64,000 nt of DNA from Notolepis coatsorum (lineage: Eukaryota > Chordata > Actinopteri > Aulopiformes > Paralepididae): positions 41,261,766-41,325,765 of the forward strand of contig OZ020593.1 in the NCBI GenBank assembly GCA_963971535.1. The letters are read 5' to 3'. Both the position numbers and the translations under genes were made by a program. The notes under the pieces were generated by a model that was given only the letters and a program-made list of their open reading frames with translations, was not told where the DNA came from and made no database searches. The stretch's first letter is position 1. Each line of letters begins with the position of its first letter. Below, in pieces: positions 24,417 to 37,572 of this stretch.

Positions 24417-24784
24417 GTTTACTTTAGATTCACTTTATCTAAATAACATTACTAAATAAACAATAAACAAACATTCTCTTTTGACTACAATGCTTTTGAA
24501 TGAATGAATGAAAACTTTATTTAACAGATTGCAGAATGGGTACAAAACAGTACGGCTCAATACACACAATTGTTAAGGGGATGCAGACCAGAGAAAGACG
24601 TTTGTCTTGTTTACATCAGGGTCCCCCATTTTCAATTCATAGTGACATTTATGACATACCCAACATACATGACATCATGACATTTATGACATAGTGACAC
24701 ATGACATACAGGTATATAGTACTGTTACATTTGTGACATAAGATATGCAAATATACAGTACTGTTACCCAGAGATCCTAACAGA

Positions 24785-25680
24785 AAATATATACATCCAC
24801 ATCTCAGAGGATCTGACATGGTCAACACACATAGACACAGTCGTAAAAAAGGCGAAGCAGTGCCTCTACCACCTGAGACAGTTAAGGAAGTTCAGAGTAT
24901 CGGGGAAGATACTCCAGTCCTTCTACTCCGGAGCTGTAGAGAGCATCTTGACTGGAAACATCACTGCCTGGTATGGAAACAGCACGGCACAGGACAAGAA
25001 GGCCCTACAGAGAGTGGTGCGCTCAGCCGAGCGTACCACGGGTATTGCACTACCTCCCCTGCAGGTTCTATACAACAAGAGGTGCAAATCCAGAGCCTGC
25101 AGAATAATGAAAGACCCCCACCACCCCAATAACAGCCTGTTCCAGCTGCTGAGGTCAGGCAGACGCCTGCGAACCCCAGCTACTAGGACAGAGAGGCTTC
25201 GGCTCAGCTTCTTCCCCCAGGCCATCAGAGCCTTGAACAATGAACACTGAGTGTCACAGAACACTGAACTTTTCACACACAAGCACACATGAGCACACAC
25301 ACGACACGCACGCTGTGCACGCTCACACACTAGCAGCCACTTTAACATGAGCAGGCACACACTCATGCCGCACACGCCCACACTTATGGCCAAAAAGGAA
25401 AGGTCACTTTAAAAATAGTATAACAACAGTAACAGTGTATTGCACTACCAAAGGACCTAGCATGTCCTATATGCTCTGTAAATAACTATGTACAGATACC
25501 GAGATGTCCCACCATGTTACCTGTTACCTGTTTATTGCACAATGTTGTTTTTTATTGGATTCTATTATATGTTGTACCACTGTATTGCACATCGTTGCGG
25601 GCAAGACCACCCGCATTTCATTGTATACTTGTATGCCGTGACAAATAAAACTCTTGACTTGACTCTTGACTTGACTATAC
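24785..25680 (+). mobile_element. LINE-Y 3' end (L2-group)
   Basis: RT C-terminal region: SILTGNITAWYGNSTAQD, then ALQRVVRSAERTTGIALPP and RLRLSFFPQAIRALN, ending in a stop near 25248. The 3' UTR ends TGACAAATAAAACTCTTGAC with TTGAC repeats. 5' truncated, with a frameshift in its first part. Other pieces lie at 55460-56318 and 58668-59168. Confidence 0.85.
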
Positions 25681-26529
25681 ATATACATTTACATTTAGTC
25701 ATTTAGCTGACTGTTATGGTTTGTAACCGACCCCAATCGCACAACACAAGACAGGTATGAGGGTAAGCCAAGAAACGGGCATTTATTGAACAAAAGGAAA
25801 ACCGGCACTGTCCCTTTAAGGGAGAAACACAAAATACGGGAATAACAAGAGGGGGAAGGTACAGTGCCTTTAAGAGGCGAGCTGGCTAAGGGGAAGGCAA
25901 GGGAAGGCTAAGGGAAAAACAGGGAGGAACTAGGAGGACCGGACGGGAGGACAGAACTAGGGACAGAGGCCCGCGGGCTGGGGACAGGGAGGACTGGGAA
26001 AGCAGGTGGGAACATCAGGGCCGCTCTGCAGACTTCTCTCGGCAGATCTCCAAGGTGGGTAGACGGGGCCGAGAGGGAGAGAGGAGAGGGTTAGAGTACA
26101 AAGGGGGAAAAACAGAGCAGGTGCAGGAGAGGTGACTAGTCCAAATACAAAAGTTATCCAAGTAAAAACAATCTTCGTGTAAAATACACAATGAGCAAAG
26201 TTCCAAAAACAATCCAATGAAAATACTATCTTCGGTGTGAACAAACACACAGTGGGAGATGTAAAGTCCAAAAATACTATCCCAGTGAAAACAAACAAAG
26301 GCAAGGTGAGTGACTGTCTGATTAAAAAGGTGGTAATCTTCAGTGTTATAGAAACACACGAAAACGGAATTGATCAAGACAGTCAATAAAAACTCACCCA
26401 GACGTAATGCGTAATGGTGCTGGAACAGCAGCGGGGCGAGAGCGTCGCCACCGGGGAGCCGGCTGTCCGAGCCGAGGTCAGAGTGGTGCGCCACTGCTTG
26501 GAGTGCGCGCCGGTTCCGAGAGACGCATC

Positions 26530-26895
26530 TGGAGTGCGTCTGCGTGGAGGAGCGTGCCAAGCTCGGAGGTCTGGATGATGCGCGTCAGCTGGGAGTGCGC
26601 GCTGGTACGGAGGAGCGTGCCAAGCTCGAAGGTCTGGATGATGCGCGTCAGCTGGGAGTGCGCGCTGGTACGGAGGAGCGTGCCAAGCTCGGAGGTCTGG
26701 ATGATGCGCGTCAGCTGGGAGTGCGCGCTGGTACGGAGGAGCGTGCCAAGCTCGGAGGTCTGGATGATGCGCGTCAGCTGGGAGTGCGCGCTGGTACGGA
26801 GGAGCGTGCCAAGCTCGGAGGTCTGGATGATGCGCGTCAGCTGGGAGTGCGCGCTGGTACGGAGGAGCGTGCCAAGCTCGGAGGTCTGGATGATG
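26530..26895. repeat. 63-bp subrepeats in left LTR, about 6 copies
   Basis: Unit GAGGAGCGTGCCAAGCTCGG, then AGGTCTGGATGATGCGCGTC and AGCTGGGAGTGCGCGCTGGT. The length is a multiple of three without stops, so 150-180 residue open frames appear on both strands; I do not take them as genes. Confidence 0.95.
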
Positions 26896-27959
26896 CGTGG
26901 GCGTCTGCAGCGCGGAGGTCTGGATGTGCATCAGGACGACTGCTGCGCGGGGGTCTGAAGTGGATCACAGGAGTACCTCCCGTGGAAGTCTAGGGAGCGC
27001 AGTCCAGTCTCCCCCTCAGGCAACGGCGACAGGAGGCGAAGGCTGGAGCAACATCTTTACGCCGGAGATAAAAACAGCATAGACCGAACAGAGGACCTCC
27101 CGAGGGAGTCTTGATGAAAGAGCATATGATACCGAATGTTACGGCATGTTACAACACGACCCCACCAGGAACAGAGTGGAAGAGCCAGGTATTTAAAGCC
27201 CACAGGGGAACTAATTAGAATGCACCACAGGTGCGAGAGGTAATTGATAATCGAACTAAAAGTGTGAGTTCGGCACCAGACCAATCAAACACATAATGAC
27301 AGGTAGTACAGGTGTGGCCACTGAGAGAAAACGAGAGTAAAGAACGAGAGGGTGGGGGCTAGTGAGAGTGAGTGAGAAGGGAATTCCTAAACAGTAGGCT
27401 AAAAGGAAGGAAAGAGTAGGTGAGCAGCGGACAAAACCTCACAGTACCCCCCCCTCAACGGGAGCCACCCGGCGACCCAAAAAAAATACAGACAGAGTGG
27501 CAGGGGACAAAACAAGGCAAAAACAAAGGGGTACTGGGCCAAGCCAGCAGGGGAAGCCACAACAAAAGTGGGGCTAGCAAAAGAACAGGGTAGCCGAGGG
27601 GTAACTAGGGTAGCAGAGGGGCAAAGTAGGGTAGCTGAGGGGTAACCAGAGGAGCTGAGGGGCAACTAGAGGAGCTGAGGGGTAACCAAGAGGAGCACCG
27701 GGAAAAGGGCTAGCAGAGGGAAGGTTAGCTGCCAGGCACTGATAGCTACAGGGCCTATGCTAGCTGTACTGCTACATCAACATAGAGGCTGCGCAAGCTG
27801 CCGGAGCTAGGCTAGCAGAGGGAAAGGGTAGCTGCCAGGGCACTGATAGCTACAGGGCCTATGCTAGCTGTACTGCTACATTAACATAGAGGCTGCGCTA
27901 GCTGCCGGAGCTAGGCTGGCAGACAGGGCTGGACCAGCATGAGAGAACAAGCTAGCTGG

Positions 27960-28912
27960 AAGGGGCAGACCCAGCAGTGAGAGAAAACTGACCCTGCTAG
28001 CTGAAGGGGCAGTCCTAGCAGTGGGAGCAAACTGACCATGCTAGCTGAAGGGGCAGTCCTAGCAGTGGGAGAAAACTGACCTTGCTAGCTGAAGGGCAGT
28101 CCTAGCAGTGGGGAAACTGACCTTGCTAGCTGAAGCGGCAGTCCTAGCAGTGTGAGATAAACTGACCTTGCTAGCTGAAAGGGCAGTCCTAGCAGTGGGA
28201 TAAACTAACCTTGCTAGCTGAAAAGGCAGTCCTAGCAGTGGGATAAACTGACCTTGCTAGCTGAAGGGCAGTCCTAGCAGTGGGAGCAAACTGACCATGC
28301 TAGCTGAAGGGGCAGTCCTAGCAGTGGGAGAAAACTGACCTTGCTAGCTGAAGGGCAGTCCTAGCAGTGTGAGATAAACTGACCTTGCTAGCTGAAAGGG
28401 CAGTCCTAGCAGTGGGATAAACTGACCTTGCTAGCTGAAAAGGCAGTCCTAGCAGTGGGAGATAAACTGACCTTGCTAGCTGAAAAGGCAGTCCTAGCAG
28501 TGGGAGATAAACTGACCTTGCCAGCTGAAAGGGCAGTCCTAGCAGTGGGATAAAACTGACCTTGCTAGCTGAAAAGGCAGTCCTAGCAGTGGGAGATAAA
28601 CTGACCTTGCTAGCTGAAAGGGCAGTCCTAGCAGTGGGAATAAACTGACCTTGCTAGCTGAAAAGGCAGTCCTAGCAGTGGGAATACTGACCTTGCTAGC
28701 TGAAAGGGCAGTCCTAGCAGTGGGAGATAAACTGACCTTGCTAGCTGAAAGGGCAGTCCTAGCAGTGGGAATAAACTGACCTTGCTAGCTGAAAAGGCAG
28801 TCCTAGCAGTGGGAATACTGACCTTGCTAGCTGAAAGGGCAGTCCTAGCAGTGGGAGATAAACTGACCTTGCTAGCTGAAAGGGGCAGTCCTAGCAGTGG
28901 GAATACTACACA
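27960..28912. repeat. 45-bp minisatellite inside the LTR element
   Basis: About 20 copies of CTGACCTTGCTAGCTGAAAG, then GGCAGTCCTAGCAGTGGGAG with small length changes. A second repeat type with GCTAGCTACAGGGCCTATGC lies on both sides (27740-27900 and 28920-29290). Confidence 0.92.
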
Positions 28913-30420
28913 AAAAGTGGAGGCCATGCAGAGGGACCGGGTTAGCTGCCTGGGCCTGGCTAGCTACAGGGCCTATGCTAGCTGCAAGGCTGCACCAACA
29001 TAGAGGCTGTGCTAACAGCCGGGGCCAAGCAAGCAGACTAGGGCCATGCAGAGGGACTGGATTAGCTGCCAGGGCATGGCTAGCTACAGGGCCTATGCCA
29101 GCAGCAAGGGCTGCATTATCATAGAGGCTGTGCTAGCAGCCGGGGCTAAGCTAGCAGACTGGGGCTCTGCTGAGGGACTGGGTTAGCTGCCAGGGCATGG
29201 CTAGCTACAGGGCCTATGCCAGCAGCAAGGGCTGCATTAACATAGAGGCTGTGCTAGCAGCCGGGGCAAAGCTAGCAGACAGGGGCCAAGCTGGTAGTAG
29301 AGGCCTAACAAGCTGCAGGGGAGCCAAACAGGGCTAACAGGGAAGCAAACAGGGGAGTCAACAGGCTAACAGGGGAGCTAACCGGGGAGACTAACAAGCT
29401 AACAGGGGAGCAAACCGGGGAGACTAACAAGCTAAACAGGGGAGCTAACCGGGGAGACCAACAAGCTAACAGGGGAGCTAACAGGCTAACAAGGAAGCTA
29501 GAGGGGAGCTAGAGGGAACAAGAAAAAAAAAGGCAAACTCAACATACACCGTCTGTGCTGGCTGGGGTCGTCGATTTGGTGGGGTCGTACTGTTATGGTT
29601 TGTAACCGACCCCAATCGCACAACACAAGACAGGTATGAGGGTAAGCCAAGAAACGGGCATTTATTGAACAAAAGGAAAACCGGCACTGTCCCTTTAAGG
29701 GAGAAACACAAAATACGGGAATAACAAGAGGGGGAAGGTACAGTGCCTTTAAGAGGCGAGCTGGCTAAGGGGAAGGCAAGGGAAGGCTAAGGGAAAAACA
29801 GGGAGGAACTAGGAGGACCGGACGGGAGGACAGAACTAGGGACAGAGGCCCGCGGAGGCGGGCTGGGGACAGGGAGGACTGGGAAAGCAGGTGGGAACAT
29901 CAGGGCCGCTCTGCAGACTTCTCTCGGCAGATCTCCAAGGTGGGTAGACGGGGCCGAGAGGGAGAGAGGAGAGGGTTAGAGTACAAAGGGGGAAAAACAG
30001 AGCAGGTGCAGGAGAGGTGACTAGTCCAAATACAAAAGTTATCCAAGTAAAAACAATCTTCGTGTAAAATACACAATGAGCAAAGTTCCAAAAACAATCC
30101 AATGAAAATACTATCTTCGGTGTGAACAAACACACAGTGGGAGATGTAAAGTCCAAAAATACTATCCCAGTGAAAACAAACAAAGGCACACGCTGGGTGA
30201 GTGACTGTCTGATTAAAAAGGTGGTAATCTTCAGTGTTATAGAAACACACGAAAACCGAATTGATCAAGACAGTCAATAAAAACTCACCCAGACGTAATG
30301 CGTAATGGTGCTGGAACAGCAGCGGGGCGAGAGCGTCGCCACCGGGGAGCCGGCTGTCCGAGCCGAGGTCAGAGTGGTGCGCCACTGCTTGGAGTGCGCG
30401 CCGGTTCCGAGAGACGCATC

Positions 30421-30787
30421 TGGAGTGCGTCTGCGTGGAGGAGCGTGCCAAGCTCGGAGGTCTGGATGATGCGCGTCAGCTGGGAGTGCGCGCTGGTACG
30501 GAGGAGCGTGCCAAGCTCGGAGGTCTGGATGATGCGCGTCAGCTGGGAGTGCGCGCTGGTACGGAGGAGCGTGCCAAGCTCGGAGGTCTGGATGATGCGC
30601 GTCAGCTGGGAGTGCGCGCTGGTACGGAGGAGCGTGCCAAGCTCGGAGGTCTGGATGATGCGCGTCAGCTGGGAGTGCGCGCTGGTACGGAGGAGCGTGC
30701 CAAGCTCGGAGGTCTGGATGATGCGCGTCAGCTGGGAGTGCGCGCTGGTACGGAGGAGCGTGCCAAGCTCGGAGGTCTGGATGATGC
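30421..30787. repeat. 63-bp subrepeats in right LTR
   Basis: Same array and same copy number as in the left LTR, as expected if both were copied from one template at insertion. Confidence 0.95.
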
Positions 30788-31494
30788 GTGGGCGTCTGCA
30801 GCGCGGAGGTCTGGATGTGCATCAGGACGACTGCTGCGCGGGGGTCTGAAGTGGATCACAGGAGTACCTCCCGTGGAAGTCTAGGGAGCGCAGTCCAGTC
30901 TCCCCCTCAGGCAACGGCGACAGGAGGCGAAGGCTGGAGCAACATCTTTACGCCGGAGATAAAAACAGCATAGACCGAACAGAGGACCTCCCGAGGGAGT
31001 CTTGATGAAAGAGCATATGATACCGAATGTTACGGCATGTTACAACACGACCCCACCAGGAACAGAGTGGAAGAGCCAGGTATTTAAAGCCCACAGGGGA
31101 ACTAATTAGAATGCACCACAGGTGCGAGAGGTAATTGATAATCGAACTAAAAGTGTGAGTTCGGCACCAGACCAATCAAACACATAATGACAGGTAGTAC
31201 AGGTGTGGCCACTGAGAGAAAACGAGAGTAAAGAACGAGAGGGTGGGGGCTAGTGAGAGTGAGTGAGAAGGGAATTCCTAAACAGTAGGCTAAAAGGAAG
31301 GAAAGAGTAGGTGAGCAGCGGACAAAACCTCACACTGACGCTTTTATCCAAAGCGACTTACAAGATCTGTACAACAAGACAGCAAGAAGGGTACAACTCT
31401 ATCAGCTGAGTAACAATGTTTATCAAAGTGTTGCGTGTTACAGTGTAGGTTAGTTTATTAGGACAAGTGCATGACAGTAAGGTTAGTCAGGGTT

Positions 31495-31496
<2 letters not shown>

Positions 31497-31562
<66 letters not shown>
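31497..31562. repeat. (TA)n microsatellite
   Basis: About 66 bases of AT dinucleotide. Confidence 0.97.
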
Positions 31563-31566
<4 letters not shown>

Positions 31567-31578
31567 TTTTTATTATTA

Positions 31579-32690
31579 TCATTTCAGATAATGGTTGAAG
31601 AAGTGAGTCTTTAGTCGACGGCGAAAGATTGGACGGGATTCGGCTGTCCTAACTGGGATGGGTAGTTCATTCCACCATTGTGGGGCAAAGACTGAGAATA
31701 GGCGGCTTCTCTTTGATGACCCTCCGGGAGCTTGGATAGGAGTAGGTCTGAGGCGGCCAGAAGATGCAGAGCGTAGGGGTCTTGAGGGTGTGTAGTTAGA
31801 GACCATTGACCGGAGGTAGGCGGGAGCGGTTCCCTTTGCCGCACGGTATGATAGGTTGAGGGCCTTGAAGCGGATACGTGCAGCAATGGGGAGCCAGTGC
31901 AGGTCCCTAAGAAGTGGGGTGACATGGGCCGACTTCGGTAGGTTTGAGATCAGGCGGGCCGCTGCGTTTTGAATGAGTTGAAGAGGCTTGGTGGCAGTGG
32001 CCGGGAGGCCAGCTAGCAGTGCGTTGCAGTAGTCGAGGCGGGAGATGACTGTTGATTGGACGAGTAGTTGGTGGCTTCTTTTGTCAGGAAGGGGCGTATC
32101 CTTCTGACGTTGCTCAGGAGGAATCTGCAGGTTCTGGTTGTCACTGCAATGTGAGCAGAGAAGTTAAACTGGTCGTCGAGGACAACACCAAGGTTCTTGG
32201 CGGTCTTGGACGCGGTCACAGCTGCATTCTCGACTGTGATGGAGAGGTCGGGGGGAGGATTTGGCCGGCAGGTGGAGCAATTCTGTTTTGCTTAGGTTCA
32301 GTTTGAGGTGGTTGGTCGTCATCCAGGCGGAGATGTCGGACAGACAGGCCGAGATCCGCTCAGAGACGTGGATATCTGAGGGAGGGAAGGAGAGGAAGAG
32401 TTGAGTATCATCGGCATAACAATGATATGAGAAGCCATGAGACGTGATAATGTTACCCAGTGATTTAGTGTAGAGGGAGAAGAGAAGGGGTCCTAGGACC
32501 GAGCCCTGGGGGACACCCGTCCGCAGGGGGCAGGTGGCCGACAGAGTCCCTCTCCGTGACACTTGGTAGGAGCGGTCGTTGAGGTATGACGTCAGCCATG
32601 TCAGCGCAGATCCAGCCACTCCCATTCCTCCGAGGGCTGCGAGGAGGATCTGATGGTTGACTGTGTCGAAGGCTGCAGATAGATCTAATA
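31579..32690 (-). mobile_element. L2 LINE, 5'-truncated and decayed
   Basis: On the - strand: DLSAAFDTVNHQILL, GVPQGSVLGPLLF, YADDTQLFLSF (RT catalytic box), LGVVLDDQFNFSAHI and a C-terminal end with WWNELPIPVRTAESRPIFRR then FFNHYLK. The frames shift several times. It abuts the 3' end of LINE-X. Confidence 0.88.
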
Positions 32691-32799
32691 TATGATGGGG
32701 AGGAGACTGTACAAATCGGAGGGGGTGGGTGGGTGGCGAGAAAATATATACATACGGTGGGGAGGAGTCTATTAGGGGGGGGGGGGGGTTGGACATTTA

Positions 32800-33717
32800 C
32801 GGTGGCCAGTTTCGACTTGCAGCCTCCCGTAGGTGCTCTTTAAGAGCGTTTTGAATGTGGGTAGGGATTCACATATTTTTTACGGCTGTGGGTAGGGCGT
32901 TCCACATTGTTGTGGCATAATTGCGAAACGTGTTTAGTCCCTTGTTTGTGCCGAATCTGGGTTGCACATGATTTGTGGAAACTCCCTCTGGTGTTGTGGG
33001 TGTGGTATTCACTGACCTTTGGGAAGTATTTCGACATGTACATGGGTACCTGATTGGTGTAGTGTATCTTGTAGACCAGGCCCATTGCAAGTTGCTGTAC
33101 TCTGTCGTCTACTCTAAGCCATCCTAGGTAGTCAAAGTGAGCAGGGGTGAGGTGGGTTTTAGGAGTAAGGTCAAGTAGTAGTCTGACCATTTTGTTTTGT
33201 GATGTTTGTAATCTTGTTTTTAGCGCCTTTGAGGTGCTTTGGTACCATGAGGTGCAAGCATAGTCGTAGTACCCTTGAATGAGTGCTCCTGCTAGAGTCT
33301 TCAGGGTATTCTTGTTTACCAGAGAGGAGATCCGGTACAAGAATCTAGTTCGTTGGTTGACTTTTTTGATTACATTGGATGCCATTTTGTCACAGGAAAG
33401 ATTTGCCTTTAGGATGGAACCCAGGTATGTAATTTCATCTTTCCTTGTGACAATATTGTCACCCACTGTAACTGAGAAGCCGTCGGTCTTACTGAGTTTG
33501 TTATTTGATCTGAAGAGAATGGAGTCTGTTTTTCCCAGGTGTAATGATAGTTTGTTATCAGCGAGCCAGGTGCAGATTCTGCCGAGTTCTGAGCTGAGGG
33601 TTTTTTCAACCTGTAACTTGTTCTTGTCAGAGACCAGCAGGGCTGAGTCGTCCGCGAACAAGAACAAGTTGCAGTCACAAGCTGACGACATGACATTTGC
33701 ATAAATTAGGAACAGTA
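32800..33717 (-). mobile_element. LINE-X, 3' part (after two insertions)
   Basis: Reads LFLIYANVMSSACDC, FADDSALLVSDKN, TYLGSILKANLSCDK and KVNQRTRFLYRISSLVN. The peptide GSILGPLLFL encoded at 45150-45180 runs in frame into LIYANV here once the insertion 33718-45137 and one 10-bp duplication are removed. The 3' end lies near 32790 beside a poly-C/G run. Clade not assigned beyond Jockey/CR1/L2 superfamily. Confidence 0.88.
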
Positions 33718-33761
33718 CTAAGTTTTACTGGAAGAATAAAAAAGCAAGAATTAAGTTAACC

Positions 33762-33995
33762 GGGGGAGCTCCAGTAGCTCACCGCGTACCTCGGACGCTA
33801 TTTCGGCGTCGGGGACAACCGTGCGCGTCACGGATCTGGGGTACACGAGTTCGACTCCCGGACTCGCCGTATTTTCTCAGAGTGTCTTTCCCCCGATCTA
33901 TACCCCATTCAACCTGTTTCTGTCGGTCATGCTTGACCAGAAAAAGCGATAAACGCTAAAAGAACCAGCTGACTGGTCAAAGTAAAAAAAAAAAA
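33762..33995 (+). mobile_element. tRNA-derived SINE-C in L1-B
   Basis: GGGGGAGCTCCAGTAGCTCA head, B box GAGTTCGACTCCCGG, poly-A tail. The 16-bp duplication AAGAATTAAGTTAACC lies at 33746-33761 and 33996-34011, perfect. Confidence 0.93.
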
Positions 33996-36509
33996 AAGAA
34001 TTAAGTTAACCACCCTTCAAAAAAAACTAAAACCCATCCCCGAGACTATTTGATAACTATGAAGTGGAAATGATACCCAATGCATTATCAGATCACTGTT
34101 ATTTACTCCTAAAAGGAACATTTGGTATACTATCTTCCCGAGCCCCAAGATGGCGATTTAACTCGATGCTGCTTAATAACAAGGAATTCATCATTACACA
34201 ACTCAAAGAAGCTCTTACAGTATTCCTACGGGAGAATGCAAACTCGGTGCAGGACCCCAGAATAATATGGATGTCGGTAAAGGGAACGATCAAGGATTTC
34301 ACTGATAGCTTTTCCTCCAAAATGCGCAAGAATCGATGCTCAAAACTGGCTGAACTGGAAACGCTTTACTCAACGTTATTCAATTCTTTACAATACAACA
34401 ACTCAATTCGACTGGAAAATCAAGTTAATGTACTAAAAAAAGAGATCAATGCCATATACAGACAACAATCGGAAATACAAATACGTAGCACAAGACAACA
34501 GCAGTACTCTCAAGGTTCTAAACCAAGTCACCTATTAGCCATGCGATTAAGAATTAATGCAAAATTTGCAGATATAACTACCATTAGAGCACAACAAGTA
34601 CTTGTTACAGACCCTGAAAAAATAAACGCGACATTCAAAGAATTCTACTCCAACTTATATAAATCAGAAACGACCTTCGATCAAAACAAAATGGACACAT
34701 ATCTTAATCAAATCAATCTCCCTAAACTTTCAGAGGATGACGCTAAACAGTTAGAAACACCGATCACACTAGAGGAACTCAAGAAGGCCATATCCGAAAT
34801 GCAAAGTGGTAAGACTCCTGGAAGAGACGGTATCCCACCAGAAATGTACCTCTCTTGTTGGGACATAATTGGACCCCTATTACTAAATATGATTTTATAC
34901 TCAGTCAAGGAGGGGAACTTCCATAAGAACGACAATATTAAAATATATTCACCTCCGGAATCTTTCCGGTATCACGCTCAGCTAGACAGGGTTGCCCTCT
35001 TAGTCCCGGACTATTCGATCTATCATTAGAGCCTTTAGCACAATATATAAGACAATCCCAATCCATAGAACCAATCGTAATCAAGGGCACACAACATAAA
35101 ATTAGTTTATATGCGGACGACGTAATACTGTTAATGCAAAACCCCAACACCACATTGCCTCATCTGCTCAAGTTGATTGAGAACTTTGGAGATTTATCGG
35201 GATTTAAGATAAATTGGCCGAAGTCGGCTTTCCTTCCACTTAACGCCCCTGCAAAAAAAAATAACCCTCCCAGAAGAGATACCTATGGTAAAACACTTTA
35301 GATGTTTGGGAGTGGAAATATTCCCCACCATAAGACAAATGGTGAAGCACAATTACACAAAAATCCAAAACAAAATCAAAGACGACCTTGATAGGTGGGC
35401 AAAACTTAAAAACTCAGTACAGGCACGGATATCAATAGTTAAGATGGACGTACTACCTAGAATCAACTTCTTCAGCTCAATGCTACCGTTACCCCCTCCA
35501 GAGGGATACTGGAAAAAATTACACTCCTCCACATACAAATTTATTTGGAATAACAAACCACCACGTATAAAAAGATCCACCGCACAGAGAAATAAAGCAG
35601 ACGGTGGTATGGCATTTCCAGATTTGTTCCACTATTTTAAGGCATACACTTTAAGACCATTGACAACATGGTTTGATCCCCAAGCATTAGTATCCTGGAG
35701 AAAATTAGAAGAAAATATAGTAGCCCCACATAGACTGAAGGACATAGCATACACTAAACTATCAATTAAGCATTGCGAACGGAAATTTGGCCCCATAATT
35801 ACTCATGCGATCCGGATATGGCGTGAAACACAAAAAAAATATCCTAACCCACATAAATGGCATAATCATACTCCCTTATTCAATAACAATGCACTCTTGA
35901 TTGGAAAACGACCTATAAGATTCCCTATATGGGAAAAGCAAGGCATACACTCATTAGGGGATGTTTTTAACAAACAGGGTTTTTGTAGTTATGAAGAAAT
36001 ACGCAACATTTTTTATCTCACCAAGTCCACACATCTTTTTTACATACAGTTATTGTTATGTTTGAAGTCTCAAGGTGTTCCATTAAATATACCAATTGAA
36101 CACCACAGATACCACAAATTCTTCTATGAAAGAGAGACATCGAGAGGTTTTGTTTCAGATTTTTATCATCAATTACTAACGTCCTTGTATGAAACCCTCC
36201 ACCTAGACTCCGTCTGGAGGAGGGATATACCAGACCTGGAAAGTGATTTTGATTGGCAAGAAGCCTGGGCAAATGTTCGACTCACATCAAGGAACCCGGA
36301 CCATCAACAAATCAATCTTAACTATATTCACAGGACATACTTGACTCCTATAAGACTGAAAAAAATGGGTCTTATACAAGACTCCAAATGCTCCTTATGT
36401 ACAAATGGGGACGAGGGGACATTTATGCACATGTACTGGGACTGCCCACCAGTTAAGATATTCTGGAAAGAGGTGACCCAGCAATTATCAAATCTCTTAA
36501 CTTGGAATA

Positions 36510-37572
36510 TGTTATGGTTTGACACCGACCCCAAACGCAACGACACAAGAGAGTAGGATTCAGAGTTGCCAAAAACAAGGGCTTGTTTATTAAGACTAAA
36601 TAAACAGCACAGACTTGGAAGAGTTCAAACAAAGACCGGAATACAAGCACCGATGAATGTTGCTGCTCTGCAGCCTCTCCCGGGATGGTAGTCAGGGGAA
36701 GCAGACGCTGACATCAGAGCCGCTCTGCAGACTTCTCTCGGCAGAATCTCAGAGGTGGTTGCGGGACCGAGAGAGAGAGAGGGAGCGAGTTAACTCAGAG
36801 TGCAGGTGGAACAGAGCAGGTGAACAGGTGAGGTGACTTGTACCCGAAAACAGAGTTATCCAAGTGACTGAATCTTCGGTGTAAATACACACTGTGAGTA
36901 ACGTTCCAAACACAATCCCAAGTGATAGATATCTTCGGTGCAAAATAAACACTGTGAGCGAAGTCCCAAAATACAAATCCAATGTGATAATATCTTCGGT
37001 GTGTAAACACACAGTGGGAGATGTTAGACCAAAATATTATCCCAATGAAACAATCCAAAAAAAGGCTAAACGCTGGGTGAGTGACTGTCTGATAAAAAGC
37101 TGGAAATCTTCAGTGTTATATAAACACACGAAAAACGGAATTGGATCAAAGACAGTCATAAAAAACTCACCCAGGCGTTGTGCGTAAAGAGCGTTGGAAC
37201 AGAACGGAGCGAGCGCGTCGCCACGGGGAAAGGGTGTCCAAGAGGAATGCTTCTTGAATATCCTGGAGGCAAAGCACAGGGAAACAACAGCAGGCAGCAG
37301 GAACGGCGAATGCAACTGAAATATCAAAACGATCCAACAAAACTTGAATGGGGAAACGGGGTATAAATAATACGGGAATGCTTAATTGACAAGCAGTGAC
37401 AGCTGAGGGATGTGATTGATAAGCGTGTGGACGGGGGAGAACCAATCAACGACGTATCTGGGAAGAAGCGTGTGAATAGGGGAATGAAATGATTAACAGA
37501 AAACAAATGGAACCAGAGCGAGTAGGCTTAAAGGAACAGAGCGAGTAAGTGAGCAAAGGACAAAACCTCACA
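36510..37572 (-). repeat. left LTR of the Gypsy element
   Basis: 3' LTR in the element's own orientation; 1063 bp, TG...CA ends, with a purine run (the polypurine tract on the - strand) just inside at about 37573-37590. Confidence 0.93.

Larger units (their letters stand above)
25712..31334 (-). mobile_element. non-coding LTR retrotransposon with 1.7 kb LTRs (fossil)
   Basis: LTRs at 25712-27443 and 29591-31334 begin TGTTATGGTTTGTAACC and end AAAACCTCACA. The whole is flanked by CTGAC (25707-25711 and 31335-31339), and the split host repeat (TTTAGCTGAC|GCTTTTATCC) reads on across it. The LTRs are nearly identical, so the insertion is young. The 2.1 kb interior has no gag or pol, only repeats, so it is non-autonomous. 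Its ends and leader resemble the Gypsy element at 36510. Confidence 0.92.

Noticed and set aside
26407-26958. Open frames of 149-183 residues in the LTRs at 26.4 and 30.3 kb
   Set aside because: Created by a 63-bp stop-free tandem repeat inside non-coding LTRs; open on both strands alike.
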